Positions 11,340 through 23,109 are shown, counted from the stretch's first letter. The stretch: 64,000 nt of DNA from Prorocentrum cordatum (GCA_963575745.1 CAUYUJ010003558.1:1093336-1157335); one strand, 5' to 3'. Notes: generated from the sequence alone by a model not told the origin. Program-made: numbers and translations.

Positions 11340-12208
11340 CCTGTACGTAATATCCGTGGTGCGATGCATGAGTTGCAAAGTGCGCAATGCAAGAGATGTG
11401 GCGCAAGCTATGTGGTCAAACCACGTGGTGCAAACTGTGTGGGGCCATCTGTGCGGTGCCAGCCGTGGTGCAATATGTCTGGTGCGCGCTGTGTGGTGCA
11501 GCGTATGTGGTGAAACCCAGATAGTGCAAGCTAAATGGTGCAATTTATAGCGAGCCCCATGAGGAGGCCCACGGGCGCCCGACGGGAGAAATCTCGGCGG
11601 ACCCCGCCAGCGGGCTGGGGGCGCCCATGAGGCTCCCAAGAGCTTCCACCGAGCGAAACCTCGGTGGATCCAGTCAGCGCACGGGCGCCCACATGCGCCC
11701 ACTGGGCAACACCGCAGTGAACCCAGCCGGCGCACGGGGCGCTCACCAGGCGAAACCTCGGCGGTCCCACCTGGCGCGCGGGACGCCCACCATGCGGAAC
11801 CTCGACGGACCCAGCCAGCGCACTGGGGATCCCACGCAGAGCCCACCGGGCGAAACCTCGGCGGACCCGGCCAGCGCGCGGGGCGCCCACGAGGCGCACA
11901 CGGCCGCCCACCAGGCGAAATCTCGGCAGTCCCAGCCAGCGCACGGGGCGCCCGCGAGATGCCCACGGGCGCCCACCATGCGAAATCTCGGCGGACACAG
12001 CCAGCGCAAGGGGCGCCCAAGAGGCGCACACGGGTGCCTACCAGGGGGAACCTCGGCGAATCCTGTCAACACACGGGGCGCCCACGAGGCGACAATAGTC
12101 GCCCATCAGGCAAAATCTCGGCGGACCCAGTCAGCGCACGGTGCGCCGGCCACCAGGCACACACGGCCGCCCAACTGGCGAAACTTCGGCGCACACATGC
12201 GATCCCTT
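11340..12208 (+). repeat. Composite repeat C3, copy 3
   Basis: A GTGGTGCAAACTGTGTGG-type array (11,345-11,545) is followed by about nine GC-rich units of roughly 65 bp (11,545-12,205). Their core is GCGAAACCTCGGCGGACCC, then AGCCAGCGCACGGGGCGCCC. Long open frames on both strands follow from the GC-rich unit and are not called as genes. Confidence 0.8.
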
Positions 12209-12211
12209 AGG

Positions 12212-12376
12212 TAGCAAGATCACAATGAAGGAACCGAACTGTCATACATTGTCACTGGGTGCGTGGCTGAAATGGGGTTCCGCGGTGCGATTTGTTGTTG
12301 TTGTTGATGTTGATGTTGTTGATGTTGTTGTTGTTGCTGCTGCTGTTGTCGTTGTTGTTGTTGTTGTTGTTGTTCA

Positions 12377-12419
<43 letters not shown>

Positions 12420-12685
12420 CTTGTTGTTGTTATTGTTGCTTGTTTTTTGTCGTCGTCCCACTCGCGACCCGGCCCGCGACACGCCCGTGACCCTCCCGCG
12501 ACCCTCCCGCGACCCAACCGCGACCAATCCGTGACCCACCCGCGACCCACCCGCGACCCAACAGCGACCCACCCGCGACCCACCCGCGACCCACCCGCGA
12601 CTCGCCTGGGACCCACCCGCGACCAACCCCGCGCCCGACCCCTCTCTCTTATCCGCAACCGCGGCGTGCTCCACATAAAAGCCTC
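12212..12685 (-). repeat. Composite repeat C2, copy 2
   Basis: On the minus strand: end block TTGCGGATAAGAGAGAGGGG (about 12,633-12,655), then GGGTGGGTCGC-type units (12,460-12,630), then (CAA)n (12,290-12,450), then a tail with CATTTCAGCCACGCACCCA and GACAATGTATGACAGTTCGG (12,215-12,275). This is the same block order as copy 1 near 8.5 kb, with a different microsatellite length and motif mix. Confidence 0.85.
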
Positions 12686-12705
12686 CTATGTCAAGCAGTA
12701 AGTTG

Positions 12706-13085
12706 GGACAATGCTTATGGAGCATACGGGTAAAAGTGACTTCTACTCGCCGAATGCGGACTTCGGGTCCACCCAGGTGGTCCTTCAAACCCGCATAAGG
12801 GACTGGAGGCACGTCTTCCGTCGTAGTGAAAACGCTGGCGGGCCCCCTGAAATATAGTGAGCCCTCGGGCCACGAAGGAATGGAGCACCCTGCGGCTTAT
12901 GCGTGGCCGCTTGCTTTGACCCCTCTTGGGGGGGAGACGCATTTACTCCAGCCGGCTTCCGCAGAGCTTCCCACGGAAAAAACTTGAATGTGTCGCGGGC
13001 GGCTGCTCTGGATGGGATTCCATTCGTCACGAAAGGTGGCCGTGATATTGTGTTTGGCGCATGGGCCATAAACTCCCTCTTAAAG
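12706..13085 (+). pseudogene. Coding-like fragments, unknown family
   Basis: The plus strand reads SDFYSPNADFGSTQVVLQTR and RIRDWRHVFRRSENAGGP up to a stop near 12,861. Downstream in another frame it reads WGGDAFTPAGFRRASHGKNL, then AAALDGIPFVTKGGRDIVFG and WAINSLLKSLPFT. The residue mix looks protein-like, unlike the repeat translations around it, but the frames do not join without a shift or intron. I do not recognise the family; a decayed element is the likeliest explanation. A CT run follows at 13,107-13,127. Confidence 0.3.
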
Positions 13086-13274
13086 AGCTTGCCGTTTACA
13101 CACACTCGCTCTCTCTCTCTCTCTCTCTTGCTTTCTACGGTCTCACCCCGGCTTGATAAACCCTTGACGGCGCCCCTCCGAATTGACGATCCCCCCTGAC
13201 GGCCGCTCTTGACGCACCCTTCATCTTGACGAACGACGTCGCGGAATGGGGTAGACGGGCCGTAGTGACGGCTG

Positions 13275-13455
13275 ACAGTTCTTTTCGTCTTGGCGGAAGA
13301 GGGCTTGAGGTCGAGTTGCCGACTTCTCGGCGAACGCAGTGTTGGAGCCGAGTTGCCGATTGCCTTTCTCTTGAACGAAGTGCTGGGGCCCAGTGGACGA
13401 CTGCTCCCGCCTTGGCGAACGAAGTCTCGGAGCCGAGTCGACGGCCCTCCGTGGG
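13275..13455. repeat. Four-copy minisatellite of about 48 bp
   Basis: Units share CTTGGCGAACGAAGT and GAGCCGAGTTGCCGAC with drift. The stretch 13,460-14,500 is unique-looking sequence in which I find no exon or repeat beyond short words shared with 10.9 kb. Confidence 0.6.
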
Positions 13456-14504
13456 CGCCTTTCCAGACGGACGTTGTCTCAGCTGCTGGGCCGGACTCGA
13501 AGCAAAACTACAGTTGTGTTGTCGCCGCCAGCTCCAGCAGAGGGCGAGAGCTAGATGTTTCGATCATTCGATTCTTCGAGAAAAAGAGCCTTTACGTTTG
13601 TAACGTCCTGTGCCTACGATAAACTGATGCCATGCCAGCTTGTTTCCTGTCACCAAGTAAGCCGTTCAACCCCAGATATCCGAAAGCGTGGCCTTTTTTC
13701 GAACGTAGCTCTCCAAAAGAACGGACCTCTTCCCAGGGGTCAAATTTTCATCCTGAGAAGTGTTTGACTATCCAACGGCCCAAAAAAGGTCCCCAGAACC
13801 GAAAACTGCCAAAAACCGTCCGTCCAGATGTTCTCAACGATGCGGGGAGGAGATCAGGAATGGTCACCTGTCTCCTGGGAGGTCTGCGTAAGAACGGGTG
13901 CAAGCTGCCCGATGATGGAGCCATTGAGCCTCACTGGCCCACATTAGGCCTGATATTGAGCCCGATTGAGCCGTACTCAGCGGAATCAGGCTGAATTGCA
14001 CGAGAATGTCTCTGCCAGGTCGGTTACCGACCACGGATACCAGCGCCGACCGATGCTGAATTCAACCTCCCAAGAGTTGCATCCGAACTCGCGGGAGTCC
14101 CAGGTGTCCGTCGGGGTCTTCAGCCTTGAACGCTGGCGCGCCTGCACCGCCGCCCTGCCAGGAGAGTACAGGGCTCGCGGGGAAAATGTTCGACCTCGGC
14201 GGCGCTCGGGGAGCCGAAAGCAGGGGACATGAGGCTTAGCGCCCATGAAGTGCCCAAGATCTGGGGGAAACCAGTGAGCTTTGAGGAAACGTTGACGCCA
14301 ACATCCCCAACATGTAGAATTCAAATTTCCGACAGCGCCTTTGTGACCCGTTCTGGAAGACCTAGCTCCCAAAAAGGTGTCACATCGTGGAAACAAGATT
14401 CCTGAAAGTCTTCCGCCGAGGGCGACAAATCAATCAAATCCTCGATCCCTCGCACGCGAAGCCCTTGCTGGAACGCCCTATGTGGAGGCCTCCCGAATGG
14501 GGTC

Positions 14505-14700
14505 CGAGCAGATGGGGCGGGATGATGGCGCAGCATCGCCGATGCATCAGCGGCGTCAGCGGTGCATCGGCAACGTCGGCGCGGAGAAGATCGGGCTCCG
14601 CGTCGAGACGCATCGTCGATATAACAGCGATGCGGCGCGATCATCTGACTCCATTTGGATGCCATTTGGGAGGCCTGGACTGTGTGTCACCCCCGGAGGA
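14505..14700 (+). repeat. Dispersed repeat R1, copy 1 (GCATCGCCGATGCATC-type)
   Basis: It contains CATCGCCGATGCATCAGCGG, CAACGTCGGCGYGGAGA, ATGCGGCGCGATCMTC and a GGGAGGCCTGGA-like end. The same succession is found at 33,270-33,470. The stretch 14,700-15,105 is otherwise unremarkable GA-rich sequence. Confidence 0.7.
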
Positions 14701-15105
14701 CCTGTCTGCATCGGCATCGCGGGCATCGGGAGCAGCATCCTTGCGGCAGTAAGTGGATAGGGGGCAGAGAAGCGCCCGCCGAACGACACCTCGGAAATCC
14801 GGAGCGCGGAGGCCTGGAGAGACAATGCGATGATCGAGCCGAGATGTCTGCTGCAGGCGGAGAGGAGGGAGGGGGGAGGAAGGAAGGATGGATGGAATGA
14901 AGGAGGGATGGGAAGGGACGATGAAGGACGGACGTGAGAGAAGTGGAAGGAGAGACGGCGAGGATGGAAGGGGAAGGGGGGAAGCAAGAGGAAAAAGGAG
15001 CTGGGTCTGGCATTGAAAGCGCTCTGAGCAACTCTCATGTTTCAACGTGGCATCTTGAGAACCCATTATTTCGAGAGGGGGCGCTTTCAGCCCCTAAGAC
15101 TAAAG

Positions 15106-15447
15106 AATCGGAGGTGAGGGGGGGAGATCGAAGTGGAACGGAGAGCCCCCCTACCGGGAAATCGATTTCGGTTTCGTGTTCGTGCGTGCCGTGCGTGCGG
15201 GCGAGGCGAAGCTGCGTGGGCGGGCGAGAAAAAAGTCTCCTGTGGCTGAGGCGCGGCCGGACCAAATGTCTCCCTTCCGGGCGGCCGGTGGCCCGCGGTG
15301 TCCCGCCGGTGTCCCGCTGGTGTGTGGCTGAGGCGCGGCCGGACCAAATGTCTCCCTTCCAGGCGGCCGGTGGCCCGCGGTGTCCCGCGGTGTCCCGCGG
15401 TGTCCCGCGGTGCCCCGCGTGTCCCGCCGGTGCCCGCGGTGTCCCGC

Positions 15448-15517
<70 letters not shown>

Positions 15518-15530
15518 CTGATGATGATGA

Positions 15531-15564
<34 letters not shown>

Positions 15565-15674
15565 GTGATGGTGATGGTGATGGTGATGAGGATGATGATG
15601 CTGCTGATGATGATGCTGATGTTGATGCTGATGATGATGATGATGCTGATGATGATGCTGATGATGATGAGGAC

Positions 15675-15706
<32 letters not shown>

Positions 15707-15912
15707 CGATGATCGAGTGAGATCGAGTGTGAGATAGATCGAGTGAGATCGATTGTGAGATCGATTGTGAGATCGATCGAGGGAGATCGATCGAGCGAGA
15801 CCGATACTGAGATCGATAGTGAGATCGATAGTGAGACCGATCGAGTGAGACGTTGGTTCCCCCCCCCCCGAACCTCCTTATCACCCGAAGGGTGGTCGTA
15901 TAGGTATCCCAA
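15106..15912 (+). repeat. Composite repeat C1, copy A
   Basis: Order: head (15,106-15,240) with ATCGATTTCGGTTTCGTGTT and GGCGAGGCGAAGCTGCGTGG; two copies of CTGAGGCGCGGCCGGACC plus GGCGGCCGGTGGCCCGC (15,246-15,385); GTCCCGCGGT minisatellite (15,385-15,447); (GAT)n (15,447-15,712); GAGATCGATAGT-type array (15,712-15,850); tail GTTGGTTCCC, poly-C, CGAACCTCCTTATCACCCG (15,850-15,905). Other copies are at 24.7, 25.1-26.8, 26.8-27.3 and 47.8-48.7 kb. Confidence 0.85.
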
Positions 15913-15996
15913 TCAATGCTTGCACCGAAAGGGTCCTCGCAAATCTTGAAAGAATGCGCAAATTTACGGCGCCGGTTTTGGTGGCCAGGCTGCGCG
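15913..15996. repeat. Dispersed block CAATGCTTGCAC...GGTGGCCAGG, copy 1
   Basis: The word CAATGCTTGCACCGAAAGGG followed by a GGTTTTGGTGGCCAGG end recurs at 16,427-16,510 and 20,068-20,150, each time next to composite repeats or freestanding. The stretch 15,997-16,175 has no feature. Confidence 0.6.
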
Positions 15997-16177
15997 GATT
16001 AGGCTTGCTGCCCCGTGCGCCAGTTGCAGTTTCCAGTCTCCTTTGTTATGATACTACGTCCTACTTCCTAATGTAAACTCTGCCAGGGGAGGGGGGAGGG
16101 GCGAAAAGGACCCTGTTATCTTCCCCTGGCGGCGTGCTCTGAATTCCCGCGGGGCCGTGCGACAATCAAAAATACAT

Positions 16178-16432
16178 GAGATTCGCTCCCCCGAGGCAGT
16201 GATCCTTGGTAAGTTACGCAGTCACGCCCCCGAGGCCACGATTACCTGTAAATTGCTCAAAATTCGCGTCCCCCGGGCCACGACCGGTTTCGAATTGCAC
16301 AATATTCGCGCCTCCGAGGCCACGATCCCCCATAGATTATACAACGTTCGCGGCCCCGAAACCATAATCCCTTGTACATTACACCACGTTTGCGTCCTGG
16401 TAGCCACAACCTGTTGTTCCCCAATCATTGCT
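16178..16432. repeat. 43-bp minisatellite array, part 1
   Basis: About six units of the form TTCGCGTCCCCGAGGCCACG, ATCCCTTGTAAATTACRCA. The array resumes at 16,830 after an interruption. Confidence 0.75.
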
Positions 16433-16800
16433 TGTAAGGGGTCCTAGCGGAGATTGAAGAATTTGGCGAAAATGTCAAGCCGACTTTGGTGGGTGGCCGG
16501 GTTCGCGGGTTCCCGGTTCCAGGTCCCCGGGTTCCTGGTTCCCGGCCGATTTCGGTGGGCAGCGGGGTTCCCGAGTTCCCGGGTTCCTGGTCGATCGTCT
16601 TATCGATCGGTCTCACCATCGATATCATTACCCACCTCTCTATCGATTTTACGATCGCTCTCACAACCGATCTCATTGAATCGACTTGACTATTGGTCCC
16701 ACAATCGACCTTACAAACGTCCTCACGATCGATCCCACTATCGATTTTGCAATCTGTCTCAATATCCGTATCACTAATTTTCAAACCATCCACTGATTGG
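16433..16800 (+). repeat. C1-like fragment interrupting the 43-bp array
   Basis: It holds the CATTGCTTGTAAGGGGTCCT block, GGTTCCCGGTTCC-type units (16,500-16,590) and a GATCGATCTCAC-type array (16,595-16,770). It sits between two stretches of one 43-bp array, so it looks like an insertion. Confidence 0.6.
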
Positions 16801-16829
16801 GTTTTTCTTTGATGTAGTAAATTATCATA

Positions 16830-17690
16830 TGTTCGCGTCCCCGAGGCATCTCATGCAAATTTCCCCATATTAGCGTCGCCGAGGCCGCAATCCTTCGTAA
16901 ATGATATGATATTCGTGCACCCGAAGCTGCGATCCCTTGAACATTATACTGTATCTGCGTCCTTGAGGCCATCGCCCATATTTAAATCAAGCAATATTTG
17001 CGTCGCCGGGACCACGACCCCCCTACGTCATGCAATCTGCTCGTCCCCGAGGCCACGGCCCTTCTATAAATTATCAAGTGTTCGCGCCCTCGAGGCCACG
17101 ACCCTCCGTAAATTGTAAAATACTCGCGTTCCCGAAGCCACGGTCCATCGCACATTGCGCCAAAATTGCGCCATGGGAACCATCACCTCCTTGCAAATTA
17201 CACCATATCCGCGCCCTCGGGGCTATAAGCCTGATTCAATGCAATGCGCAACTGTATAAATATGCAGCGTTTGCGTCGCCGAGGCCACGGTCCCACGTTA
17301 ATTACGCAATGTTCGCGCGCCGAGGCCACGGTCCATCGAAAATTACGCCGTACTTGCGTCTTCGAAGCCGCAACCCATCGCAAAGTACGCAGTATTCGTA
17401 TCCTCGAGGCCATGTAATACATTCATATAAACCGTGTGTGCGTCACTTTTCCCTCCCACTGCAACGCGGCTGACTCGACCACGCAGCAGTAACAGCAACC
17501 TTGTCAAGGTGCCGTCCACCTTCGGCCGAGGCAAAAATATTTGCGTCACCGAGGCTACGATCCCTGGTGAATTACCAGAATTCGCGCCCTCGAGGCCTTG
17601 ATCAATTTGCAAATTAGACTGCGCTCGCGTCCCCGAGGCTACGATCCCCATTACATTGCGCGATGTCCGCTCCCCGAAGCATGATTGTCA
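16830..17690. repeat. 43-bp minisatellite array, part 2
   Basis: About 17-20 diverged units around GCGTCCCCGAGGCCACGATC with an AT-rich second half (TAAATTACGCAAT). One break at 17,420-17,530 holds unrelated sequence. Confidence 0.75.
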
Positions 17691-17699
17691 GTATGTTCA

Positions 17700-18660
17700 C
17701 AGCGCGAACCGTAAGAATTCGATAGATGTTTGGTTTCCAACTTTGCTGTGCAAGCCTCAACGTACGAGATTGGACCTCGCGTGAAGTCTCCACATTGCTT
17801 CACGACGGCGCTCGCGCATCCCAACTTAGTTCCGGCAGCCCATTCTAAAAGAGAGGGGGGCCGCGGCGATGGGAGAAGTCTTTACGAAGAACATCTATAC
17901 TTGGTTCCAACAAAAGTTTCCGTGGAAACTCGCAAGAGGAATAATATGTATGTAAACCCGTCGGCAAGATGAAAAGTCGCGCGCGCGAGCTCATCGTTCG
18001 CACGCACGCGATCCCAAGACGTCCCATGGCCACAACATGCTTCCAGGAATGCCTCAGGCCACGGACGATAACGTCCAGAGGACCCGGGATGATGCCACCC
18101 CAACGCGATCCCGCCATGGATTCTGGACCGTCTCAGGCCGACTCGCAGATGACGAAACACATGAGCAACGCGTGACGCCGAGATGGCCCGATGGCAACAA
18201 GATGGATCCAAGCGCACCCAAGGTGGCCTCATAATGACCACGCGATGGTAGCGTGATCCAAACATGACCGGGATGTGATCTCAAGATGACCTCAAGACGA
18301 CCCAAACACGGCAATAATACTGCAACTTATGAGCCCCATCTTACTTCGAGCCGATCCCAGCATGGTGGGATCCGTGAACGGCCCGGGATTTTGGTCTACC
18401 CCATTTTTAATGGGTGGGATTTTGATCGTCCTGAACTAAACTTATAACACTAAAGCGGAATAAGCCAGGCGGGATCCCGCCCGGCCCACGGAGGAAGACA
18501 ACATTGCTAGGCTTCTACGGGGGTAGGGGGTTCGGAAGGGGCGTCGTTTACTTCCGCTGACATTGGCAAGCCTTCCGGCGGCCTTCCCCCGTCTTCCGCC
18601 TCGTTTTACTTCCGTCGACTTCCGCCGGCCAGCGTCGTGATGAAAATTCCAGGAACTGTC
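17700..18660. other. No clear feature; weak plus-strand frame and ATGGCC-type words
   Basis: A plus frame at 17,730-17,972 (starting MVSNFAVQASTYEIGPRVKS) has mixed residues but no recognisable domain. From about 18,010 to 18,310 words such as CAAGATGG and GATGACC recur loosely. Nothing firmer is visible. Confidence 0.3.
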
Positions 18661-19690
18661 ATTGGGCCGATGTATATATGCATATTTCTATGTGTATATA
18701 TATATATATATATATACGTTTTCCAGCGTGGACCCCGAACAATGTGTGCTCTAGCAATCTACGCTGTACAAAATATGCAGTGCAATCTATGTGACGCCAA
18801 TTATGTGGTGCAACCTGTGATGGACAATGTGTTGTGTGCACTCTGGGTTGTGCAAACAATGATGTGCAATCTGTTGTGTGCGATCTATGGTGTGCGATCT
18901 ATTTTGCGAAATATAGCGTGTGCAGCATGTGTAGTGCAATGAAAGTTGCGCGATATATGAAGACAATACATCCAGGCCAGTGCTGTGCATTCCGCGCTGT
19001 GCAATATATGTGATGCAGTCTATGTTGCGCATTATGGTGTCTTCAACTAATGGAATCCAACAGATGCTGTACAATGTATGCTGTGCCACCTATGCGGTAC
19101 AACCGACCCTCGTAGTACAACGTAGGTGGTAAAGCATCTGCTGTGCAATAGATGCAGTGCAATATTTGTTGTGCAGCCTGCGTTGTGCAATTGATGTGGT
19201 GCAGACTATGTGGTGCAGCCTACACGGTGCAGTCGACGTGGTGCACTCTACGTGATAATTAAATGTATATGTGTATATCTATATATATATCCACTTATGA
19301 TGCAATCTATGTGGCGCAATAAATATAATGGCATATTAGTGGCACAACCTACGTGGTGCAATATTTGTGGTGCAACGTATGTTGTGCAAGCCATGCTGTG
19401 CGATATATTTGGTATACCCGATGCGGTGCAATGTATATGGTGCAATGTATCTGGCACTACGATCGAAGTGATGCAAGCTACGTGGTGCAATCTATGCTGT
19501 GCAATCCGCCGTGCAACCTATGAGGTGCAATCTCCATTTTGCAAACTATGCGGCGACGGGGCTGCGACGGGGCGGCGACGGTGGCCACATAGCCGCCAGA
19601 CCCAAGGCACTGCCCAGACGACGGGCGGCGACGGGGCGGCGCTGGCGGCCACATGGCCACCAGACCGAAGACACGGTGCAGCTCCTCAGA
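18660..19690 (+). repeat. Composite repeat C3, copy 4
   Basis: A TATATA tract (18,668-18,716), CAGCGTGGACCC, a long diverged TGTGGTGCAAYCTATG array (18,745-19,550) with a second TATA tract at 19,262-19,292, then GC-rich GGCGGCGACGGGGCGGC units (19,550-19,680). The last module differs in sequence from that of copies 1-3 but occupies the same place. Confidence 0.75.
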
Positions 19691-20580
19691 ACGGGGATAA
19701 GAAGCCTTACGTGCAAGGACTGTTTGGGGACTGTGCTGATGAGCATACAGGATAATTAACATGCGCTTGATATGTACATCCGACAAGCGAGCATAGCGAG
19801 TTGATCGTGTATTCCGTACTTATAGAATATGAACGGATGAATCGAAGGAGAGGGAGAGGGAACGAGTAAATAGAGAGAGAGAGAGAGAGAGAAAGAGGGA
19901 GAGAAACAGAAAACCAGACAAAAGAGAAAGAAGGTGAGACCGTAAGGAGTGACTTACACATACAGATATATTCATACACAGATCGGCAGAAAGAGAACGA
20001 GAGAGAGAGAGAGATATTAACATGTTGTGCCAAAAAAATCACAGTGGGAACAGCGAGTACTCAAACCATCAACGCTTGCACTGCAAGGGTCCTCCTGGAG
20101 ACTGAAAACAAACGAAAATGTCGGGGCGTGTCGATTTCGTTGGTCGCCAGGTTCCAAAGTTCGCGGTTTCGGTTTCCGGACCGATGTCAATGGGCGGAAA
20201 ATGTTCCACGTTCCCGGTCCCAAAACGAATGCTCACGGCACGGCTGGTTTTTCCCCACAATTTTCGTGGGGTTATGGTTTTCTTCCCTGCCGCGTCGCAC
20301 CCGCGTCTCCCAAAACACACCTCCATCACACCGCCTTCTCCTCCTCCCCCCCCCCACGCGCAACACATGCACGGCACGTACATCACATCATACAACGCTA
20401 GTGCACACCTGGCGTGTCCATTGCATCATACACTCAAAACGCATGCACCACATACTGGGCACCCACATGAGACACACGTCCACATAGAGCCTGACACAAA
20501 TCTTACAAATACACATGGCACGCCGACACAAACCTAGTCACTTCCGTGCACACACAGCGCGGTCTCTGTACGCTCCAGGC
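19690..20580. repeat. GA-rich tracts and a dispersed block
   Basis: AGAGAGAG stretches at 19,855-19,900 and 19,990-20,015; the CAACGCTTGCACTGCAAGGG block at 20,068-20,150, followed by CCGGACCGATG...GTTCCCGGTCCC, which resembles 16,500-16,590; then CA-rich sequence to 20,560. No gene was recognised. Confidence 0.5.
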
Positions 20581-20589
20581 TCGCAGGGC

Positions 20590-21720
20590 AAGGCAGGCGT
20601 GGCACTTTCTCGACACCATAAAGGGGGTGCGCAGGGGGTGGTCCCTCACTGCAGCCCCTACGCACCCCTGTCGTCCACGGACAGCTGGCGTGGCACTTCT
20701 CTGGCCCCTTAGACGGTACGCGGGGAGTGGTCCATCACCGCGGTCCCCATACGCCCCAGTCGTCCAGGCATAGCAAGCGTCGCACTTTCTCGACACCAAA
20801 AGGTGTGCGCAGGGGGTGGTCCATCAGCGCGGTACCTAGACGCCCCTGTCGTCCACGGACAGCTGGCGTGGCGCTTTCTCGACACCATAGGGGGTGCGCA
20901 AGCGGTGGTCCCTCACCGCGGTCTCTATACGCCCCTGTCGTCCAGGCACAGAAGGCGTGGCATTTTCTCGACACCACATGGGGTGTGTCAGGGGGTGGTC
21001 GTTCAGCGCGGTCCCTGGACGGCCCAGTCGTCGACGGACAGCAAGCGTGGCACTTTCTCGACACCATACGCGTGCGCAGGGGGTGGTCCGTCACCGCGAT
21101 CTCTATACGCCCCAGTCGTCCAAGGCACAGCAAGCGTGGCACTTTCTCGACACCACATATGGTGCGCAGGAGGTGGTCCCTCAGCGCGGCCCCTGTACGC
21201 CCCAGTCGTCCAGGCATAGCAAGCGTGGCACATTCTCGACACCATACGCGTGCGCAGGGGGTGGTGCCTCACCGCGGTCTCTATACGCCCCAGTCGTGAA
21301 GGCACAGCTGGCGAGACACTTTCTTGACACCATAGGGGGTGCGCAAGGGGTGGTCCCTCAGCGCAGCCGCTATGCGCCCCGGTCGCCCAGGGCAAAGCAG
21401 GCGTGACACTTTCTCGACACCGTAGGGGGTGCGCAAGGGATGGCCCTTCAGCGCGCCCGCTACGCGCTCCTGTCGTCCAAGGCATAGCAGGCGTGGCACA
21501 TTCTCGACAACAAAATTATGGGGTGCGCAAGGGGTGGTCCCTCAGTGCGAACGCTAATTATGCGCTCATGTCGTCCCGGGCTCGACACCAGACGGGGTGC
21601 GCAGGGGGTGGTCCTTCAGCGCGCCCGCTACGCGCTCCTGTCGTCCAGGGCATCGCAGGCGAGACACTTTCTTGACACCATAGGGGGTGCGCAGGGAGTG
21701 GTCGTCAGACTTAGCAGCAC
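20590..21720. repeat. 89-bp satellite, about 12 units
   Basis: The anchor CTTTCTCGACACCA recurs at about 20,791, 20,880, 20,969, 21,059, 21,148, 21,237 and 21,325 and onward to 21,670, a period of 88-90 bp. Each unit carries GGGTGCGCAGGGGGTGGTC and CGCCCCAGTCGTCCA. One unit near 21,500-21,590 is longer and altered. Confidence 0.9.
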
Positions 21721-22245
21721 AAAGGCGCGCAAGCGCCAGAAACACGAGCACTACGCACGCGCGCAGCGAAAAACAACATTGACTGGCTCGAATATTTAGC
21801 CCGTCAGAAGTAGCAGCACAGAAGTGCCCAAGCGCGGGGAACGCGCGCCCGACGCAGTTCTGCAGCGAGAAACCGACGGGCCTCGAGAATTGAGCCGGCG
21901 CTGTGTCTTCTGCTTCCCCGTCGGGCGCTGTTTCTTCTGCCTCACAGTCGGCGCTGTTTTTCTGCTGCACAGTCGGGCGCTGTTTCTTCTGGTTCGCAAT
22001 CGGGCGCTGTTTCTTCTGCTTGGCAATCGGGCGCTCTTTCGTCTGCTTCAAAGTCGGGCGCTGCTTCTTTGCCTAGCTGTCGGAGGCTGTTTCTTCTGCT
22101 TCGCAATTGGTCGCTGTTCGTTCTGCTTCGCAGTCGGGTTCTGTTTCGTCTGGTTCAGTCCGTCGCTGTTCCTTCTGCTTCAGAGTCGGGCGCTGTTTCG
22201 TCTGGCTCACAGTCGGGCGCTATTTCCTGCTCCACAGTCGGCAGT
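21720..22245. repeat. Two 85-bp units and a 28-31-bp minisatellite
   Basis: AGCAGCACARARGYGCSCAAGCGC occurs at about 21,714 and 21,800. From 21,895 to 22,240 the unit GTCGGGCGCTGTTTCTTCTG recurs about 11 times with drift. On the minus strand this encodes a lysine/glutamine-rich periodic peptide, treated here as a repeat product. Confidence 0.75.
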
Positions 22246-22384
22246 GCGCGTGGGGCAAAGAGGGAGCGCTAGGTGCTCTTTGGTGTGGGAATCGCGGCCT
22301 CTTCTCTCCCCAGAAAGTTGTTGTTCTTCCTGAGCAACCCAGAAGAATATGTGACCCAGCCAGCCTTGTGAAACCGCGCCCGCC

Positions 22385-23100
22385 TAAGACTTTCACGGAT
22401 TCAGGGCAGGTCGTTGTCAAAATGTGGCTCTCGCCTGAGGACCGCGCACATTCGTCTTAAACATTTGAAGCAGTTTCACGGATTGAGGGCGGCTCCTTTT
22501 CAAAATTTGAGTCTCGCCCGCGGGCCGCGTACATTCATCTCAAAATGCGGTACGAGCTTCACGGATTCAGGAAGGGCCGTTTTCAAAATGTTGCTCTCGC
22601 ATTAGCGCCGCGCACATTCGTTTCAACATGTGGTAAGAGTTTCACGGATTGAGGACAGGTCGCTTTTTAAATGTGGCGTTCGCCTGAGGGCCGCGCACAT
22701 TAGTCATTGTTTGAAAACGTTTCACGGATTGAGGGTGGCTCCTGTTCAAAATGTGGCTCTCGCCCGAGGGCCGCATACACTCGTGCTGAACATTCGCAAA
22801 AGTTTCACGGAAGCCCATGGTCACCGTGCCAGACATGGTGTGTTGGAAGGACTCAGGCTTGTGTGGGCTTGACAGTTACGTAAATTCGCGGTGTTGAAAC
22901 CCCAGGAATGGCGTTCTGGCGCGATTCCAGACAGTCAAGACGCAACAGTCATCTTGACTGGTTGCGTTGGAGTCCCGGGAACGGTGTCATGGCACGCTTC
23001 AGTGTCTTCAAACGGGTATCTTCCAACGAAGCAGCTCCCTCAGTGGACATGAACCTTTAAAGGGTCTATGAAGGGGGAGCTTGGAGGGAGGGTTTGTTCC
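22385..23100 (+). repeat. Composite repeat C4, copy 1
   Basis: About five units of 82 bp (TTTCACGGATTGAGGGCGG, TTCAAAATGTGGCTCTCGCC, GGGCCGCGCACATTCGTC) at 22,392-22,815 are followed by a conserved block at 22,840-23,095 with CCAGGAATGGCGTTCTGGCG, AAGACGCAACAGT, CAACGAAGCAGCTCCCTCA and GGAGGGAGGGTT. The same pair of modules occurs at 52,455-53,042. Confidence 0.8.
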
Positions 23101-23109
23101 AACATCCTT

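Noticed and set aside
15298-15720. Open frames made of D, M or I/H repeats in the GAT/ATC arrays here and at 25.4-26.4 kb.
   Set aside because: Pure microsatellite translation with no non-repeat domain.
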